The notes: generated by a model not told the origin, from the sequence alone. Positions 34,765-43,442 are shown, counted from the first letter of the stretch. The stretch: DNA of 64,000 nucleotides from Oceanidesulfovibrio indonesiensis (GCF_007625075.1 NZ_QMIE01000007.1:62338-126337); one strand, 5' to 3'. A program made the numbers and translations.

Positions 34765-36018
34765 TCAATAGAAGGCCTTCATTGCCGGGAGGTTCTTAAC
34801 GAACTTGAGCGCGATGCGCAGCTGGTTGTCGTTCTCCATGAGCGTCTGGACTTCCTTGGTGTATTTGCCTTCTTCCTGCTTGGTATTGCCGTTCTGGAGG
34901 TGGCGGGAGAGATAGCTCTCGCGCATGGTGAAGGCGTCCCACTCGTTTTCGGTGCTCATTGGGATAAGCAGATCGGGCTTGATGCCCTCGGCCTGGATGG
35001 AGCGGCCGTTCGGCGTGTAGTACAAGGCTGTTGTCAGCTTCATGCCGCCGCCGTCCGAGAGGGGGATGATGGTCTGGACCGAGCCTTTGCCGAATGTGGG
35101 CTCTCCTATGACCAGGGCGCGGTTGTGATCCTGCAAGGCGCCTGCCACGATTTCGGAGGCCGAAGCGGAACCGGCGTTGATGAGCACCACGAGGTTGGTG
35201 TCCAGGTCCGTGGACTGGGCGCGGGCCACGAAGTCCTTGCGGGAGGATTCGCTGCGGCCTTGAATATACACGATCTTGCCTTCAGCGAGGAACGCGTCTG
35301 AGACGTCCACAGCCTGATCGAGCAGACCGCCGGGGTTGTCGCGCAAATCGAGCACGATGCCATCCAGCGGCCCCTTCTTCCTGGCGTCGGCAATGGCGTC
35401 CTGCATTTCCTCCGTGGTGTGCTCGTTGAATTTGGTGAGCCGGAGGTACAGGTAGCCGGGCTCCAGGATATGCGACTTCACGCTGTCGATGGCGATGGTG
35501 TCGCGCACTATGACCACACGCTCGGGGGTCTTGGTGTTACGGTGCAGAATGGTCAGCACGACCTCGCTGCCCTTGGGCCCGCGGATCATCTTCACCGCGT
35601 CCATGAGAGACATGTCCTGGGTGGAAACTTCATCGATTTCCAGAATGACGTCGCCGCTCTTCAGGCCGGCGCGGTGGGCCGGAGAATCCTCGATAGGCGA
35701 GACCACCACGAGGCGGCCGTTTTTCATGCTGATTTCAATGCCGATTCCGGAGAACTCGCCGGTGGTCTGCACCTGCATCTCCGAGAACGCCTCTTTATCC
35801 ATATAGGCGGAATGAGGGTCGAGCTCCTGGAGCATTCCCTTCACCGCGCCGTCCACCAGCTCTTTACGATTCACGTCGCGGACATAGTAGGTTTCCACCA
35901 TGTCCATGACCTGGCTGAACCGCTTGAGCGGATCGTATCGGTTGCCGTCCTGGGCGGCTGCGGGACCCGCCAGACACAGGACGAGAAGCAAAGAAACGAA
36001 GAATAATTGCCGTCGCAT
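34765..36018 (-). CDS. S41 family C-terminal processing peptidase (CtpA-like)
   Basis: 417 residues; ATG at 36018 with GGAGG at 8 bases. A signal peptide (LFFVSLLLVLCLAGPAAA) is followed by a dimerisation segment, a PDZ domain (~85-165, GIGIEISMKNGRLVVVSPI) and the S41 core. The catalytic serine is in NAGSASASEIVAGAL and the lysine in TFGKGSVQ, so the Ser-Lys dyad is intact. In the periplasm it would trim proteins from their C-termini, commonly peptidoglycan-linked factors. Its neighbour envC upstream and the YibQ-type gene downstream form a common cell-envelope trio. Confidence 0.92.
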   Translation of the reverse strand: MRRQLFFVSLLLVLCLAGPAAAQDGNRYDPLKRFSQVMDMVETYYVRDVNRKELVDGAVKGMLQELDPHSAYMDKEAFSEMQVQTTGEFSGIGIEISMKNGRLVVVSPIEDSPAHRAGLKSGDVILEIDEVSTQDMSLMDAVKMIRGPKGSEVVLTILHRNTKTPERVVIVRDTIAIDSVKSHILEPGYLYLRLTKFNEHTTEEMQDAIADARKKGPLDGIVLDLRDNPGGLLDQAVDVSDAFLAEGKIVYIQGRSESSRKDFVARAQSTDLDTNLVVLINAGSASASEIVAGALQDHNRALVIGEPTFGKGSVQTIIPLSDGGGMKLTTALYYTPNGRSIQAEGIKPDLLIPMSTENEWDAFTMRESYLSRHLQNGNTKQEEGKYTKEVQTLMENDNQLRIALKFVKNLPAMKAFY

Positions 36019-36110
36019 GGGAGAAGCCTCCGAATTATCCGAAGCTTGGATGCCAAGCATATGAATGTGCCGTCGAGCCGCCAGACGCGACCCTGGCACG
36101 ATAATGGTCA

Positions 36111-37445
36111 TCAATTCAAGGATGCAAGCCAAGCTTTTGGATTAATAGCTTTTTGGTGAAAACGCAATTCAAAATAAAGACCGGGTCCTTTCAGTTCAGG
36201 GAAATATCCAGCTCTGCCGATAACTTGACCCGAATCAACCTCCTCGCCGACTTCCACACTGGTCTCGGCGAGGTACGCATACAGACTGAAATATTCTTCG
36301 CCGTGCACAAGAATGACAACCTTGCCGTATCCGCGCAAGGTATCACTGTGCACAACTTTACCCCAGGCCACTGCGTGCACCTGTTCTCGTTCGAAAACGG
36401 AAAGCCCCAGACCGCGATGCGGCGGATCCGCATTTTCCTTGAAGCTCAGACGAAGATTGCCACGCTCCACGGGCCAGGGCAGCTTCCCCTTGAGTCCGCC
36501 GATGGCCTTCCGGCCTGACAGTGACGGCATGGGCTTGGGTTCGAACTCTGCCCGCGCTTCCTCGAGCGCGGTCCGCAGACGCTCCTGTTCGGCACGACGC
36601 GCCGCCTCGGCCTGCTTCCGTTCTTCTTCCGCCTGGCGTTCGGCTTCGGCCTTGAGCCGCTCTTCTTCCGCCTGACGGGCAGCCTCGGCCTGGCGTTTCT
36701 CTTCTTCCTCCTTGCGGCGCGCCTCATCGGCCTTGCGCTCGGCCTCACGCTTCAGCTTATACTCCATATCCTGGATGGCGGCGAGGATCTGTTCGAGTTC
36801 CTCTTCGGCGGAGAGCTTTTCCTTACGCACTTCGGCGATTCGCCGTTGAAACTCGATCCGTGCGCCCAGGAGCCGATCCTTGTCCTGGTTGATGGATGCC
36901 AGCTCGGCGCGAGCCTTTTCAGCCGCCTGCTTCTGCTCTTCCAGGGTGTTCCGGAGCGCTGCGTTCTGCTGCCCGATCTCCTGCATCTTGGAGCCGGCGC
37001 GCTCGTACAACGCAGCAAGCCAGGTGAACTCGCGATCGGCCTGATCCCACGTCTCCATGGCGCGTCCGCGCTGGGTGGTGTTGAGTACATGGATGGGCCA
37101 CAACTTGCGCAGCAGTTCGGTCAGCTCCTTGGAGGTCTCTTCCCGCTGCGCCTGGAGCGCCTCGCGTTTGTGGTCGATGTCCGCCTCGACCTGCTCCAGG
37201 CCGGCGAGCGCTTTTTCCTTCTCGGCTATGGCCTGCTCCAGGACCTTCATCTCGTCTTCCACAGTGGCGAGGTCCTTGTGCAGGGCCCGCTCCTGTTCCG
37301 TAAGCTCCGCCACCGCGGCCTTGGTGGCCTTGGCCTCCTCCTTCAGCTCTTCCTGGGCCAGGGAGAACGACGCGATGAACGCCGCCGCGAGCAGCCCGGT
37401 GACAACGAAAAGGAAGGGTTTCAGAAAATTGCGCATGAAAACCAT
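36111..37445 (-). CDS. envC: Murein hydrolase activator EnvC-like (degenerate M23)
   Basis: 444 residues. A signal/anchor segment (FLFVVTGLLAAAFIASFSLA) is followed by a long coiled coil (~30-310), partly of Lys/Glu/Ala repeats (RQAEEERLKAEAERQAEEER), and a C-terminal LytM/M23 domain (~330-444). In that domain the metal ligands of active M23 peptidases are not in place: PHRGLGLSVFE lacks the HxxxD spacing and LYFELRF lacks the HxH pair. That fits EnvC-type activators, which stimulate amidases at the septum instead of cutting murein. It starts 6 bases after the glycosylase stop; ATGs at 37445 and 37436 are both possible. Confidence 0.85.
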   Translation of the reverse strand: MVFMRNFLKPFLFVVTGLLAAAFIASFSLAQEELKEEAKATKAAVAELTEQERALHKDLATVEDEMKVLEQAIAEKEKALAGLEQVEADIDHKREALQAQREETSKELTELLRKLWPIHVLNTTQRGRAMETWDQADREFTWLAALYERAGSKMQEIGQQNAALRNTLEEQKQAAEKARAELASINQDKDRLLGARIEFQRRIAEVRKEKLSAEEELEQILAAIQDMEYKLKREAERKADEARRKEEEEKRQAEAARQAEEERLKAEAERQAEEERKQAEAARRAEQERLRTALEEARAEFEPKPMPSLSGRKAIGGLKGKLPWPVERGNLRLSFKENADPPHRGLGLSVFEREQVHAVAWGKVVHSDTLRGYGKVVILVHGEEYFSLYAYLAETSVEVGEEVDSGQVIGRAGYFPELKGPGLYFELRFHQKAINPKAWLASLN

Positions 37446-37451
37446 GACCGC

Positions 37452-38141
37452 TTACGGGAGAAACGGCTCCAACGGACAGCCTTCGTTGCAGCGGGGGGCC
37501 TTCTTCCTGCACCAGCCGTTGCCCACATGCACGAGCTGCGCATGAAATTCGTTGTACACGGCCGTCCTTGGCTCCAGCCGGTCCATGAAGTATTCCCGCA
37601 GCTCATCGTAGGACACATCTTCCGGCACGAGGCCGTGGCGGTTGGCGATCCGCGCAGTATAGGCGTCCACCACGAAAGTGGGCAGGTCGAGCGCATAGCA
37701 GAGAATGGAATCCGCCGTCTCCGGCCCCACGCCCCGCACGCCGAGCAGTCTGGTTCGCGCGTCCTCCAGTTCCATGTCGGCAAGGGCCGCCAGATCCATG
37801 CCGCACTCCTCGGCAATGAAGCGCACCAGGTTCTTGAGCCGGCCAGCCTTGAGCCGATAGTAGCCCGCGGGTCGGATCAATTCGGCGAGGCGCGCCTCCT
37901 CCATTTCGTGGAGGGTCGCCGCATCCAGAACGTCGGCGTCCCTGAGGTTGTCGATGGCGCGCTTCACATTGGCCCAGTTGGTGTTCTGGGTCAGGACGGC
38001 GCCGACCGCCACTTCGAAGGGGGTATCGGCCGGCCACCAGCGCATGGGGCCGAGGGCCTGGGCCATGGCGTGCTGCCAGGCCGCGAAACCGTCGAGAGAC
38101 TGGCCGAGAGATTGGGCAAGGGGTTGCGTGCGTGTCACCAT
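37452..38141 (-). CDS. HhH-GPD DNA glycosylase (endonuclease III / MagIII-like)
   Basis: 229 residues from the ATG at 38141; the frame continues to a TTG at 38174. The core shows WWPADTPFEVAVGAVLTQNT, the helix-hairpin-helix LLGVRGVGPETADSIL and the catalytic-aspartate strand FVVDAYTARI. WWP followed by LTQNT resembles the 3-methyladenine glycosylase III branch more than classic endonuclease III. The C-terminus has only three clustered cysteines (C-x6-C-x3-C), not the C-x6-C-x2-C-x5-C of a normal [4Fe-4S] loop, so the cluster may be absent. It would remove damaged bases from DNA. Confidence 0.85.
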   Translation of the reverse strand: MVTRTQPLAQSLGQSLDGFAAWQHAMAQALGPMRWWPADTPFEVAVGAVLTQNTNWANVKRAIDNLRDADVLDAATLHEMEEARLAELIRPAGYYRLKAGRLKNLVRFIAEECGMDLAALADMELEDARTRLLGVRGVGPETADSILCYALDLPTFVVDAYTARIANRHGLVPEDVSYDELREYFMDRLEPRTAVYNEFHAQLVHVGNGWCRKKAPRCNEGCPLEPFLP

Positions 38142-38267
38142 GGATTCCCGGAACGTCCGCACAACTGCCGCCAAAGCGACCGCAGACGTTGAGGAATCAA
38201 ATAACGCGTCGCCGGCACGCTGGCAACCGGCGGTGCGCAGAATAAACGATTCGTAAGGGGGTTTTTG

Positions 38268-39260
38268 CTACGAGAGCCGCCAGAACAGCGCCACCCATTC
38301 GTCGCTCACCTGCTCCTGCCCCGTTCCCAGCAGCGGTTCGTAGGCTGCGCGAACCTGATCGGCCTGGGTGGTGAGCAGTCCCGAAAGGATCAGTGAGCCG
38401 CCCGGAGCGACGCGCGCGGCAATGCGGTCGGCCAGCGCCACCAGCGGACCGGCCAGGATGTTCGCGAACACGAGGTCGAAGCGCTCATCACCCGCCAACT
38501 CGGATACGGCGTCGCGCGCCACGAAGGTCTCCGCACTATGCGCAAAACCCGCGGCGTTCTCCGGCCGTTCCTCGAACGCCCATTCACCAGAGGAGTCGGC
38601 CGTACGCATCGCAGACAAGGACCCTTCGGCGAGCTGGAAGACGTCCGCCACGTCGTTGAGCTGCGCGTTCTCGTGCGCGTTCTCGATGGCCAGAGGGTCG
38701 ATATCCACGCCCACGCCGGAAAGGCCGAGTCTGGCCGCGCCTATGCCAAGAATGCCGGAGCCAGTGCCCACATCCAGAAAACGCTGTCCCTTCCGAACAG
38801 CACCGTGTCGGTAGAGGTTCGAGAGAACCTCCAGGCACAGCGCCGTGGTTGGATGGTGCCCGGTGCCGAAGGCAGTCTTGGGTTCGATGATGATGGGGAT
38901 GCGCCCCGCCACCCTGCCCTGCTCGGCTTCCTCGGCCATCCAGGGCGCCACGATGATGAAATCCTCGCCGCAGGTGACGGCGTTGAAGTACTCGCGCCAG
39001 GCCAGGGCCCAGTCACGCCGGGGCACTGCTTCCACGGCAACGGAAACGTGCTCCCACAGCGCGCGGATGTGCCCCGCCACGCGGGTGGCGTGCTCTAGTT
39101 TTTCGAAGTGCAGGCGAAAGCGCTTGAAGCCTTCGGAGAGGTCGGTCTCTTCCCAGCCGAACGGCGCTTCGTCGAAGAGTTCGGCCGTGACGAGGTCGTC
39201 CATGTCCACGGGCGCGACGATGTCCACACGATGGATGAATTGCTGATCCGGAGCTGTCAT
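38268..39260 (-). CDS. prmA: Ribosomal protein L11 methyltransferase
   Basis: 330 residues. The N-terminal substrate-recognition domain is followed by a class I methyltransferase: AFGTGHHPTTALCLE, the SAM-binding FLDVGTGSGILGI, GVDIDPLAI and the post-I motif VFANILAGPLV. These are the PrmA hallmarks; it methylates lysines and the N-terminus of L11. An insert of about 40 residues (TADSSGEWAFEERPENAAG) lies between the GVDIDP and ANIL motifs. The gene follows the amino-acid ABC permease gene by 36 bases. Confidence 0.92.
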   Translation of the reverse strand: MTAPDQQFIHRVDIVAPVDMDDLVTAELFDEAPFGWEETDLSEGFKRFRLHFEKLEHATRVAGHIRALWEHVSVAVEAVPRRDWALAWREYFNAVTCGEDFIIVAPWMAEEAEQGRVAGRIPIIIEPKTAFGTGHHPTTALCLEVLSNLYRHGAVRKGQRFLDVGTGSGILGIGAARLGLSGVGVDIDPLAIENAHENAQLNDVADVFQLAEGSLSAMRTADSSGEWAFEERPENAAGFAHSAETFVARDAVSELAGDERFDLVFANILAGPLVALADRIAARVAPGGSLILSGLLTTQADQVRAAYEPLLGTGQEQVSDEWVALFWRLS

Positions 39261-39296
39261 GAGAAATGCACCATGCGGGCCGCGTGGCCCGGCTAG

Positions 39297-39992
39297 CTAG
39301 CGTCCGCGCGCCTGATAGCGTGCCAGTTGCTTTTCGAGCCGGCGGCTGGCCGAGGTGAGCGCGTAACAGATGACGAAGTACATGACCGCAATGGTCGCGA
39401 AGATTTCCGTGGGAGCGACCAGGGTGCGGTTATTGATCTGCGTGGCCGCGCGGGTGAGTTCCAGCACGCCGATGATGTAGGCCAGCGAGGTGTCCTTGGT
39501 CAGGCTGACGAACTGGTTGACGAAGGACGGAATCATGTTGCGCAGGGCCTGCGGCAGGATGATGTAGCGCATCGCCTGGATATGGGTGAGGCCGGTGCCG
39601 CGGGCGGCTTCCATCTGGCCGCGAGGCAGCGCCATCACGCCGGCGCGCACGATCTCGGCGATGTAGGCCGATGTGAAGATGATGAATGCGATGAGCGCGG
39701 ACCACGTTTCCGGCAGCGTGTGCCCCAGGGCGATGGGGGCCAGGAAATAGAACCAGAAAATGAGCATGAGCAGCGGCACGCCGCGGACGACCTCGATATA
39801 CACCATGGCCGGCCAGCGCATGAGGCGCGAGTGGGCTATGCGCAACAGTCCCACGGCGAGGCCGAGCCAGAACGCCCCGAAGATGCCGGCGACGGCGAGG
39901 ACGATGGAGAGTGCGAGGCCTCCAAGCGGACCATCCGGGAAGGCTCCCCAGAGGAGATAGTCGAAGTTGTTCCAGACAACATCCCAACGCAT
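39297..39992 (-). CDS. Polar amino-acid ABC transporter permease (second)
   Basis: 231 residues of the HisM/GlnP permease family with about five membrane helices. The coupling segment is AARGTGLTHIQAMRYIILPQALRNMIPSFVNQF, and TSLAYIIGVLELTRAATQI follows as in family members. It forms the inner-membrane channel with the neighbouring permease; the gap between them is 24 bases. The closest visible resemblance is to glutamate/glutamine/aspartate systems. Confidence 0.92.
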   Translation of the reverse strand: MRWDVVWNNFDYLLWGAFPDGPLGGLALSIVLAVAGIFGAFWLGLAVGLLRIAHSRLMRWPAMVYIEVVRGVPLLMLIFWFYFLAPIALGHTLPETWSALIAFIIFTSAYIAEIVRAGVMALPRGQMEAARGTGLTHIQAMRYIILPQALRNMIPSFVNQFVSLTKDTSLAYIIGVLELTRAATQINNRTLVAPTEIFATIAVMYFVICYALTSASRRLEKQLARYQARGR

Positions 39993-40016
39993 GGCGATTA
40001 CGCTCTCCCTACCCTC

Positions 40017-40718
40017 TTACCAAGTGATTTGCCTGAGGAAGTATTTATTGTACTGGGTCACCGCAAAGCTCACGATCAGGGAAATGCACAGGTAGATGAG
40101 TGTGGAAACGGTGAACGCCTCGAAACCGTGGAACGTGTACGACTCGATCTGCCGCGCCATGTACGTAAGTTCCATCACGCCGATGGTCATGCAGAGCGAG
40201 GAGTTTTTGATGAGGTTCAGGAACTGCGAGATGAGCGGCGGAATGATGATCCGGAACGCCTGCGGCAGAATGACATAGCGCATCGCCTGGATGAAGGACA
40301 GTCCGGTCGCGCGCGAGCTCTCCAGCTGTGTTTTCGGAATGGAGAAGATGCCGGAACGGATTTCCTCGGCAATGAACGCGGACGTGTATACCGTGAGCGC
40401 AATGACGCCAGCTGCGAACTCGAAATCCTGTTGATAGAGCCACTGGTTCACCGCCTTGGGCAACACTGCGTCCGATCCGAAGTACCAGAAGAAGATCTGC
40501 ACGAGGAGCGGCGTATTGCGGAAGAACTCGGTAAAGGCGATGCTGAACCATTCCAGCGGCTTGATCTGTGAAAGCCGGAACACCGCGATGATCGTCCCCA
40601 AGAGCATGGAGAAAACGATGGAAATGGCGGATATCTTCAGAGTGACGAGCACACCCTGAACGATCCATTCGGCGTACTCGCCGGAGAGGACCAGGCCCCA
40701 ATTGAATTCGTAATTCAT
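40017..40718 (-). CDS. Polar amino-acid ABC transporter permease (first)
   Basis: 233 residues, HisQ/GltJ-type permease. The N-terminus YEFNWGLVLSGEYAEWIVQGVLVTLKISAIS leads into about five helices; FRNTPLLVQIFFWYFG and the coupling motif SSRATGLSFIQAMRYVILPQAFR are typical of glutamate/aspartate permeases. It works with the second permease, the ATPase and the binding protein encoded around it. Confidence 0.92.
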   Translation of the reverse strand: MNYEFNWGLVLSGEYAEWIVQGVLVTLKISAISIVFSMLLGTIIAVFRLSQIKPLEWFSIAFTEFFRNTPLLVQIFFWYFGSDAVLPKAVNQWLYQQDFEFAAGVIALTVYTSAFIAEEIRSGIFSIPKTQLESSRATGLSFIQAMRYVILPQAFRIIIPPLISQFLNLIKNSSLCMTIGVMELTYMARQIESYTFHGFEAFTVSTLIYLCISLIVSFAVTQYNKYFLRQITW

Positions 40719-40747
40719 CGCGATTCGTTCTGTTTTGGACGAAGGAG

Positions 40748-40769
40748 GGGGCGCCCGGAGGGGCGCCCC
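40748..40769 (-). other. Intercistronic stem-loop after binding-protein gene
   Basis: GGGGCGCCC (40748-40756) and GGGCGCCCC (40761-40769) form a perfect 9-bp GC stem with a GGAG loop, between the binding-protein gene and the first permease gene. There is no T-run. Such hairpins often stabilise the upstream mRNA and lower permease expression relative to the binding protein. Confidence 0.6.
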
Positions 40770-40783
40770 GAATCAATCAGAGC

Positions 40784-41602
40784 TTACGGCCACAGCTCCA
40801 TTTCCCAGTCGAGCGGCAGGTAGTAGTTGGTGCCTTCACCGAACCACTTGTCGTAGATCTTCTCGTAGTCGCCGCGCTTCCACATGTTGTTCAGAGCGAG
40901 GTTCACGGCGTCGCGCAGGTTGGATTCGTTCTCGGCCATTCCGATGCCGTAGGGCTCGGAGGAGATGTAGTCGCCCGCGATGACCCAGTTGTCCGGGTTT
41001 TCGTCGGAGTTCTTGAGGCCGAGCAGAATGGTGGAGTCGGTGGTCACAGCGGCAACCTTGCCCTGCTTGAGCGCGAGGAAGGCCTGCGGGTAACCCTCGA
41101 AGGAGATCACGGTGCTCTCGGGCTGTGCATCCTTGATGTTCTTCTCGGAGGTGGAGCCCTTGGCGGTGCCGACCTTCTTGCCGGCGAGATCGGCCACGGA
41201 CTCGATGCCGGCATCCTTGGCCACGAGAATCTTCTGACCATCCATGAAGTAGGTAATGGAGAAGTCGATGACTTCGTCACGCTCGAACTTGTGGGTCATG
41301 GTGGCGATGGCCAGGTCTATGGAACCCTGGGTAACCATGGGGATGCGCGTGGCAGAGGTCACGGGCTTGATGACGGGCTTCACGCCGAGCTCTTCGGCGA
41401 TGTAGTTGCACATGTCCACATCGAGGCCGACGAGCTGGTTGGTTTTCTCGTCCACAAATCCGAAGGGCACGACGGCGTCCTTCACGCCGCAAATGAGTTC
41501 GCCGCGCTCCTTGATTTGCTCGAGCTTGTCAGCGGACGCCACGGCGGCGAGACCGCAGACGAGGCTGACGACAACCATCATGGTGAAAAGACGTTTCAGC
41601 AT
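40784..41602 (-). CDS. Polar amino-acid ABC transporter substrate-binding protein
   Basis: 272 residues, family 3 solute-binding protein. The signal peptide (LFTMMVVVSLVCGLAAVASA) ends near residue 24. Core motifs are LDVDMCNYIAEELGV, IDLAIATMTHKFERDEVIDFS and VGTAKGSTSEKNI. The Arg-containing ATRIPM and D-rich loops fit binding of an acidic or polar amino acid such as glutamate or aspartate, which is inference. It lies between the ATPase gene and the permease genes. Confidence 0.92.
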   Translation of the reverse strand: MLKRLFTMMVVVSLVCGLAAVASADKLEQIKERGELICGVKDAVVPFGFVDEKTNQLVGLDVDMCNYIAEELGVKPVIKPVTSATRIPMVTQGSIDLAIATMTHKFERDEVIDFSITYFMDGQKILVAKDAGIESVADLAGKKVGTAKGSTSEKNIKDAQPESTVISFEGYPQAFLALKQGKVAAVTTDSTILLGLKNSDENPDNWVIAGDYISSEPYGIGMAENESNLRDAVNLALNNMWKRGDYEKIYDKWFGEGTNYYLPLDWEMELWP

Positions 41603-41661
41603 TCCATACCTCCCTGTTGGTTAAGTCACATCCTGTCGTGGGCGTAGCAACACCCCTGTGA

Positions 41662-42390
41662 CTACAAAATTTCTTTGAGGAACGCTTTGGTGCGCTCGTG
41701 CCGGGGGTTGGAGAAGAACTCGTTGGGCGGTCCCTGCTCCACGATCTGGCCGTCGTCCATGAAGATAATCTTGTCCGCGACTTCCCGCGCAAAGCCCATT
41801 TCATGGGTCACGCAGAGCATGGTCATGCCGTCGCGGGCCAGATCCTTCATGACGTTGAGCACCTCGTTGATCATCTCCGGGTCGAGCGCCGACGTCGGTT
41901 CATCGAAGAGCATGACTTTGGGCCGCATGGCCAGAGCGCGGGCGATGGCCACACGCTGCTGCTGGCCGCCCGAAAGCTCGGCCGGATATTTGCTGGCCTG
42001 TTCCACGATGCCGACACGCTCCAGAAGCTCCATGGCCTGGGCCTCGGCAGCTTTCTTGTCCCGGCCGCGAACTTTCATGGGAGCCAGCGTGATGTTCTTG
42101 ATGACAGTGAGATGGGGGTAGAGGTTGAACTGCTGAAAGACGATGCCGATCTCGGCGCGCAGTTCGTTGACGTCGAAATCCCCGCTGTGGATATCTTTGC
42201 CTTCCAGAAGGATATGCCCCTTCTGGAACTCCTCGAGACGGTTGATGCACCGTATAAACGTGGACTTTCCGGATCCGGACGGGCCACAGATGACGAGCAC
42301 TTCGCCACGCTCCACGGATTGCGAAATCCCCTGGAGTACGTGGAAATCCCCGAACCATTTGTGCACGTCTTGGCATTCGATCATGGCCAT
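41662..42390 (-). CDS. Polar amino-acid ABC transporter ATP-binding protein (GlnQ-type)
   Basis: 242 residues. Walker A is GPSGSGKS (36-43), the Q-loop [14 protein letters not shown], the signature [15 protein letters not shown], Walker [13 protein letters not shown] and the switch histidine CVTHEMGFA, all intact. The ATG at 42390 has AGGAAG upstream; an open extension to 42471 is not needed by the family. It is the first gene of a four-gene transporter operon and the first of a long minus-strand run reaching proC. Confidence 0.93.
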   Translation of the reverse strand: MAMIECQDVHKWFGDFHVLQGISQSVERGEVLVICGPSGSGKSTFIRCINRLEEFQKGHILLEGKDIHSGDFDVNELRAEIGIVFQQFNLYPHLTVIKNITLAPMKVRGRDKKAAEAQAMELLERVGIVEQASKYPAELSGGQQQRVAIARALAMRPKVMLFDEPTSALDPEMINEVLNVMKDLARDGMTMLCVTHEMGFAREVADKIIFMDDGQIVEQGPPNEFFSNPRHERTKAFLKEIL

Positions 42391-42584
42391 GACGAACGGC
42401 TTCCTCCTGAAGAAAACCCGGGGCGGCTGGCATGCCGCGAGAAACGTCCTCTCCGGGCGGCGTCGTTTCAAAGCGTCGTGTACGGCCGCAATATGCCACG
42501 GCCGCCATTCACAAGGATAGCACCCTCTAGACTCTCGGGCATGCCGCTGTCAAGAACGGACTTTTTGACAAAATTGAAACAGAC

Positions 42585-42602
42585 GGACACGCAACCGTGT
42601 CC
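42585..42602. promoter_or_regulatory. Inverted repeat 1 upstream of ABC operon
   Basis: GGACACG-CAAC-CGTGTCC is a perfect 7-bp dyad. It lies just upstream of the TTGACA hexamer of the presumed transporter promoter (minus strand), a position fitting an operator or activator site. No T-run follows, so it is not a clear terminator. Confidence 0.4.
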
Positions 42603-42626
42603 TAAAAGAGGCGAGATTGTCGAAAT

Positions 42627-42658
42627 CCCTGTTGTGTAAATCGATTACACACGCAGGG
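42627..42658. promoter_or_regulatory. Inverted repeat 2, compound operator-like dyad
   Basis: TGTGTAA (42633-42639) and TTACACA (42645-42651) are perfectly inverted around ATCGA, and a second layer, CCCTG (42627-42631) and CAGGG (42654-42658), extends the symmetry. A direct repeat ATTGTCGAA occurs on both sides (42616-42624 and 42670-42678). The form is that of an operator for a dimeric repressor or activator; the protein is not known. Confidence 0.45.
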
Positions 42659-42682
42659 TTCTGCTCAAAATTGTCGAAGGGT

Positions 42683-42694
42683 GTCTTTAAAGAC
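42683..42694. promoter_or_regulatory. Inverted repeat 3, 12-bp palindrome
   Basis: GTCTTTAAAGAC is a perfect 12-bp palindrome, the third dyad within 110 bases upstream of the amino-acid transporter operon. Confidence 0.35.
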
Positions 42695-43079
42695 GTGTGA
42701 AAAGAAATGAATCAGTCACGCCCAGTCATCCCAGATCGCGCCAGTAAGCGTATAGGGGCTTACAAAACCGCCGGCAGCGGACAACTGGAAATCCCAGGCG
42801 TAATCGATGCCCGTTTGGACAGGGCTGCCCAGATCGTCTGGTGGTATCCGGATGTCCCGGAGCCGTTCCGCATACGCCGGCTGAGAACTTTCATGTACCG
42901 CCTCCGCCGGCGCGCCCGTGCGTCCGCGGACGATGGACGCCGAGGTCTGATGCTCGGCGTTGCCAGCGGGACCAGGAGTGGGAACAATCTCATACATGGT
43001 GCAGGATTCCGGTTGGGTGCAGCATCGAATCCGCGCTTGGCGACAGAATACGCTCGGCCGTTATGGCCGGTTTCCCAAA

Positions 43080-43442
43080 TCAGTCGCTGTTCGCGGCTGC
43101 CGGCGTGAGCGAATATATCTCGTCGATGACGAGCAGGTCCTCCAGCACCATGAGTACGTGGCCGCGAACGGTGACGGAGGTGCGAGACTCAAGAGCATTG
43201 AGGAACTGCTGGCGAACCGGCGCGATGGTCTCCTCGCTTTTGATGTAGTATGTGTCGGAGTGGCCGACGATAACGTACGGAAACTCATACTCATCGCGAA
43301 CTTTCTCGCGTACACGGCTGGGTACGCCCTCGACGGTCAGGTCGAAGTCTCCGAGCGGCGCCAGGGCGGATGCAACTCCCGCAACGACGAACATTACGGC
43401 TACTGCGACAGAAAGAAGGACAGGAAGGCGGACTCGACGCAC
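43080..43442 (-). CDS. Small exported protein of unknown function
   Basis: 120 residues starting with GTG at 43442, after GAGGAG at a 7-base spacing. A signal peptide (LPVLLSVAVAVMFVVAGVASA) predicts export. The mature ~95 residues are beta-rich: FDLTVEGVPSRVREKVRDEY, FPYVIVGHSDTYYI, and TSVTVRGHVLMVLEDLLVID. This pattern suggests a small OB-like or beta-barrel domain, but I recognise no family. It lies 104 bases downstream of argD on the same strand and has no obvious partner. Confidence 0.65.
   Translation of the reverse strand: MRRVRLPVLLSVAVAVMFVVAGVASALAPLGDFDLTVEGVPSRVREKVRDEYEFPYVIVGHSDTYYIKSEETIAPVRQQFLNALESRTSVTVRGHVLMVLEDLLVIDEIYSLTPAAANSD

Larger units (their letters stand above)
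42391..43079. other. Long regulatory intergenic region with no convincing gene
   Basis: 689 bases between the ABC transporter ATPase gene and the secreted 120-residue protein. Open frames at 42707-43108 (plus) and 42716-42997 (minus, 93 residues) overlap each other, have no ribosome site and no family-like sequence, so I do not call them. The part 42540-42700 is AT-rich and contains three perfect inverted repeats and a direct repeat, listed separately, and a perfect TTGACA -35 (42553-42548, minus strand) with a poor -10 (TAGAGG, 42529-42524). This is the likely control region of the transporter operon. Confidence 0.55.

Noticed and set aside
42633-42651. CRP-type site in the dyad upstream of the ABC operon
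   Set aside because: The arms resemble TGTG...CACA, but the spacing (19 bases overall) differs from the 16-base CRP core, so no regulator is named.
42716-42997. A 93-codon minus-strand frame in the gap between the ABC operon and the exported protein
   Set aside because: No ribosome site, no upstream in-frame continuation (a stop lies about 20 codons before the ATG), and an overlapping plus-strand frame of equal quality.
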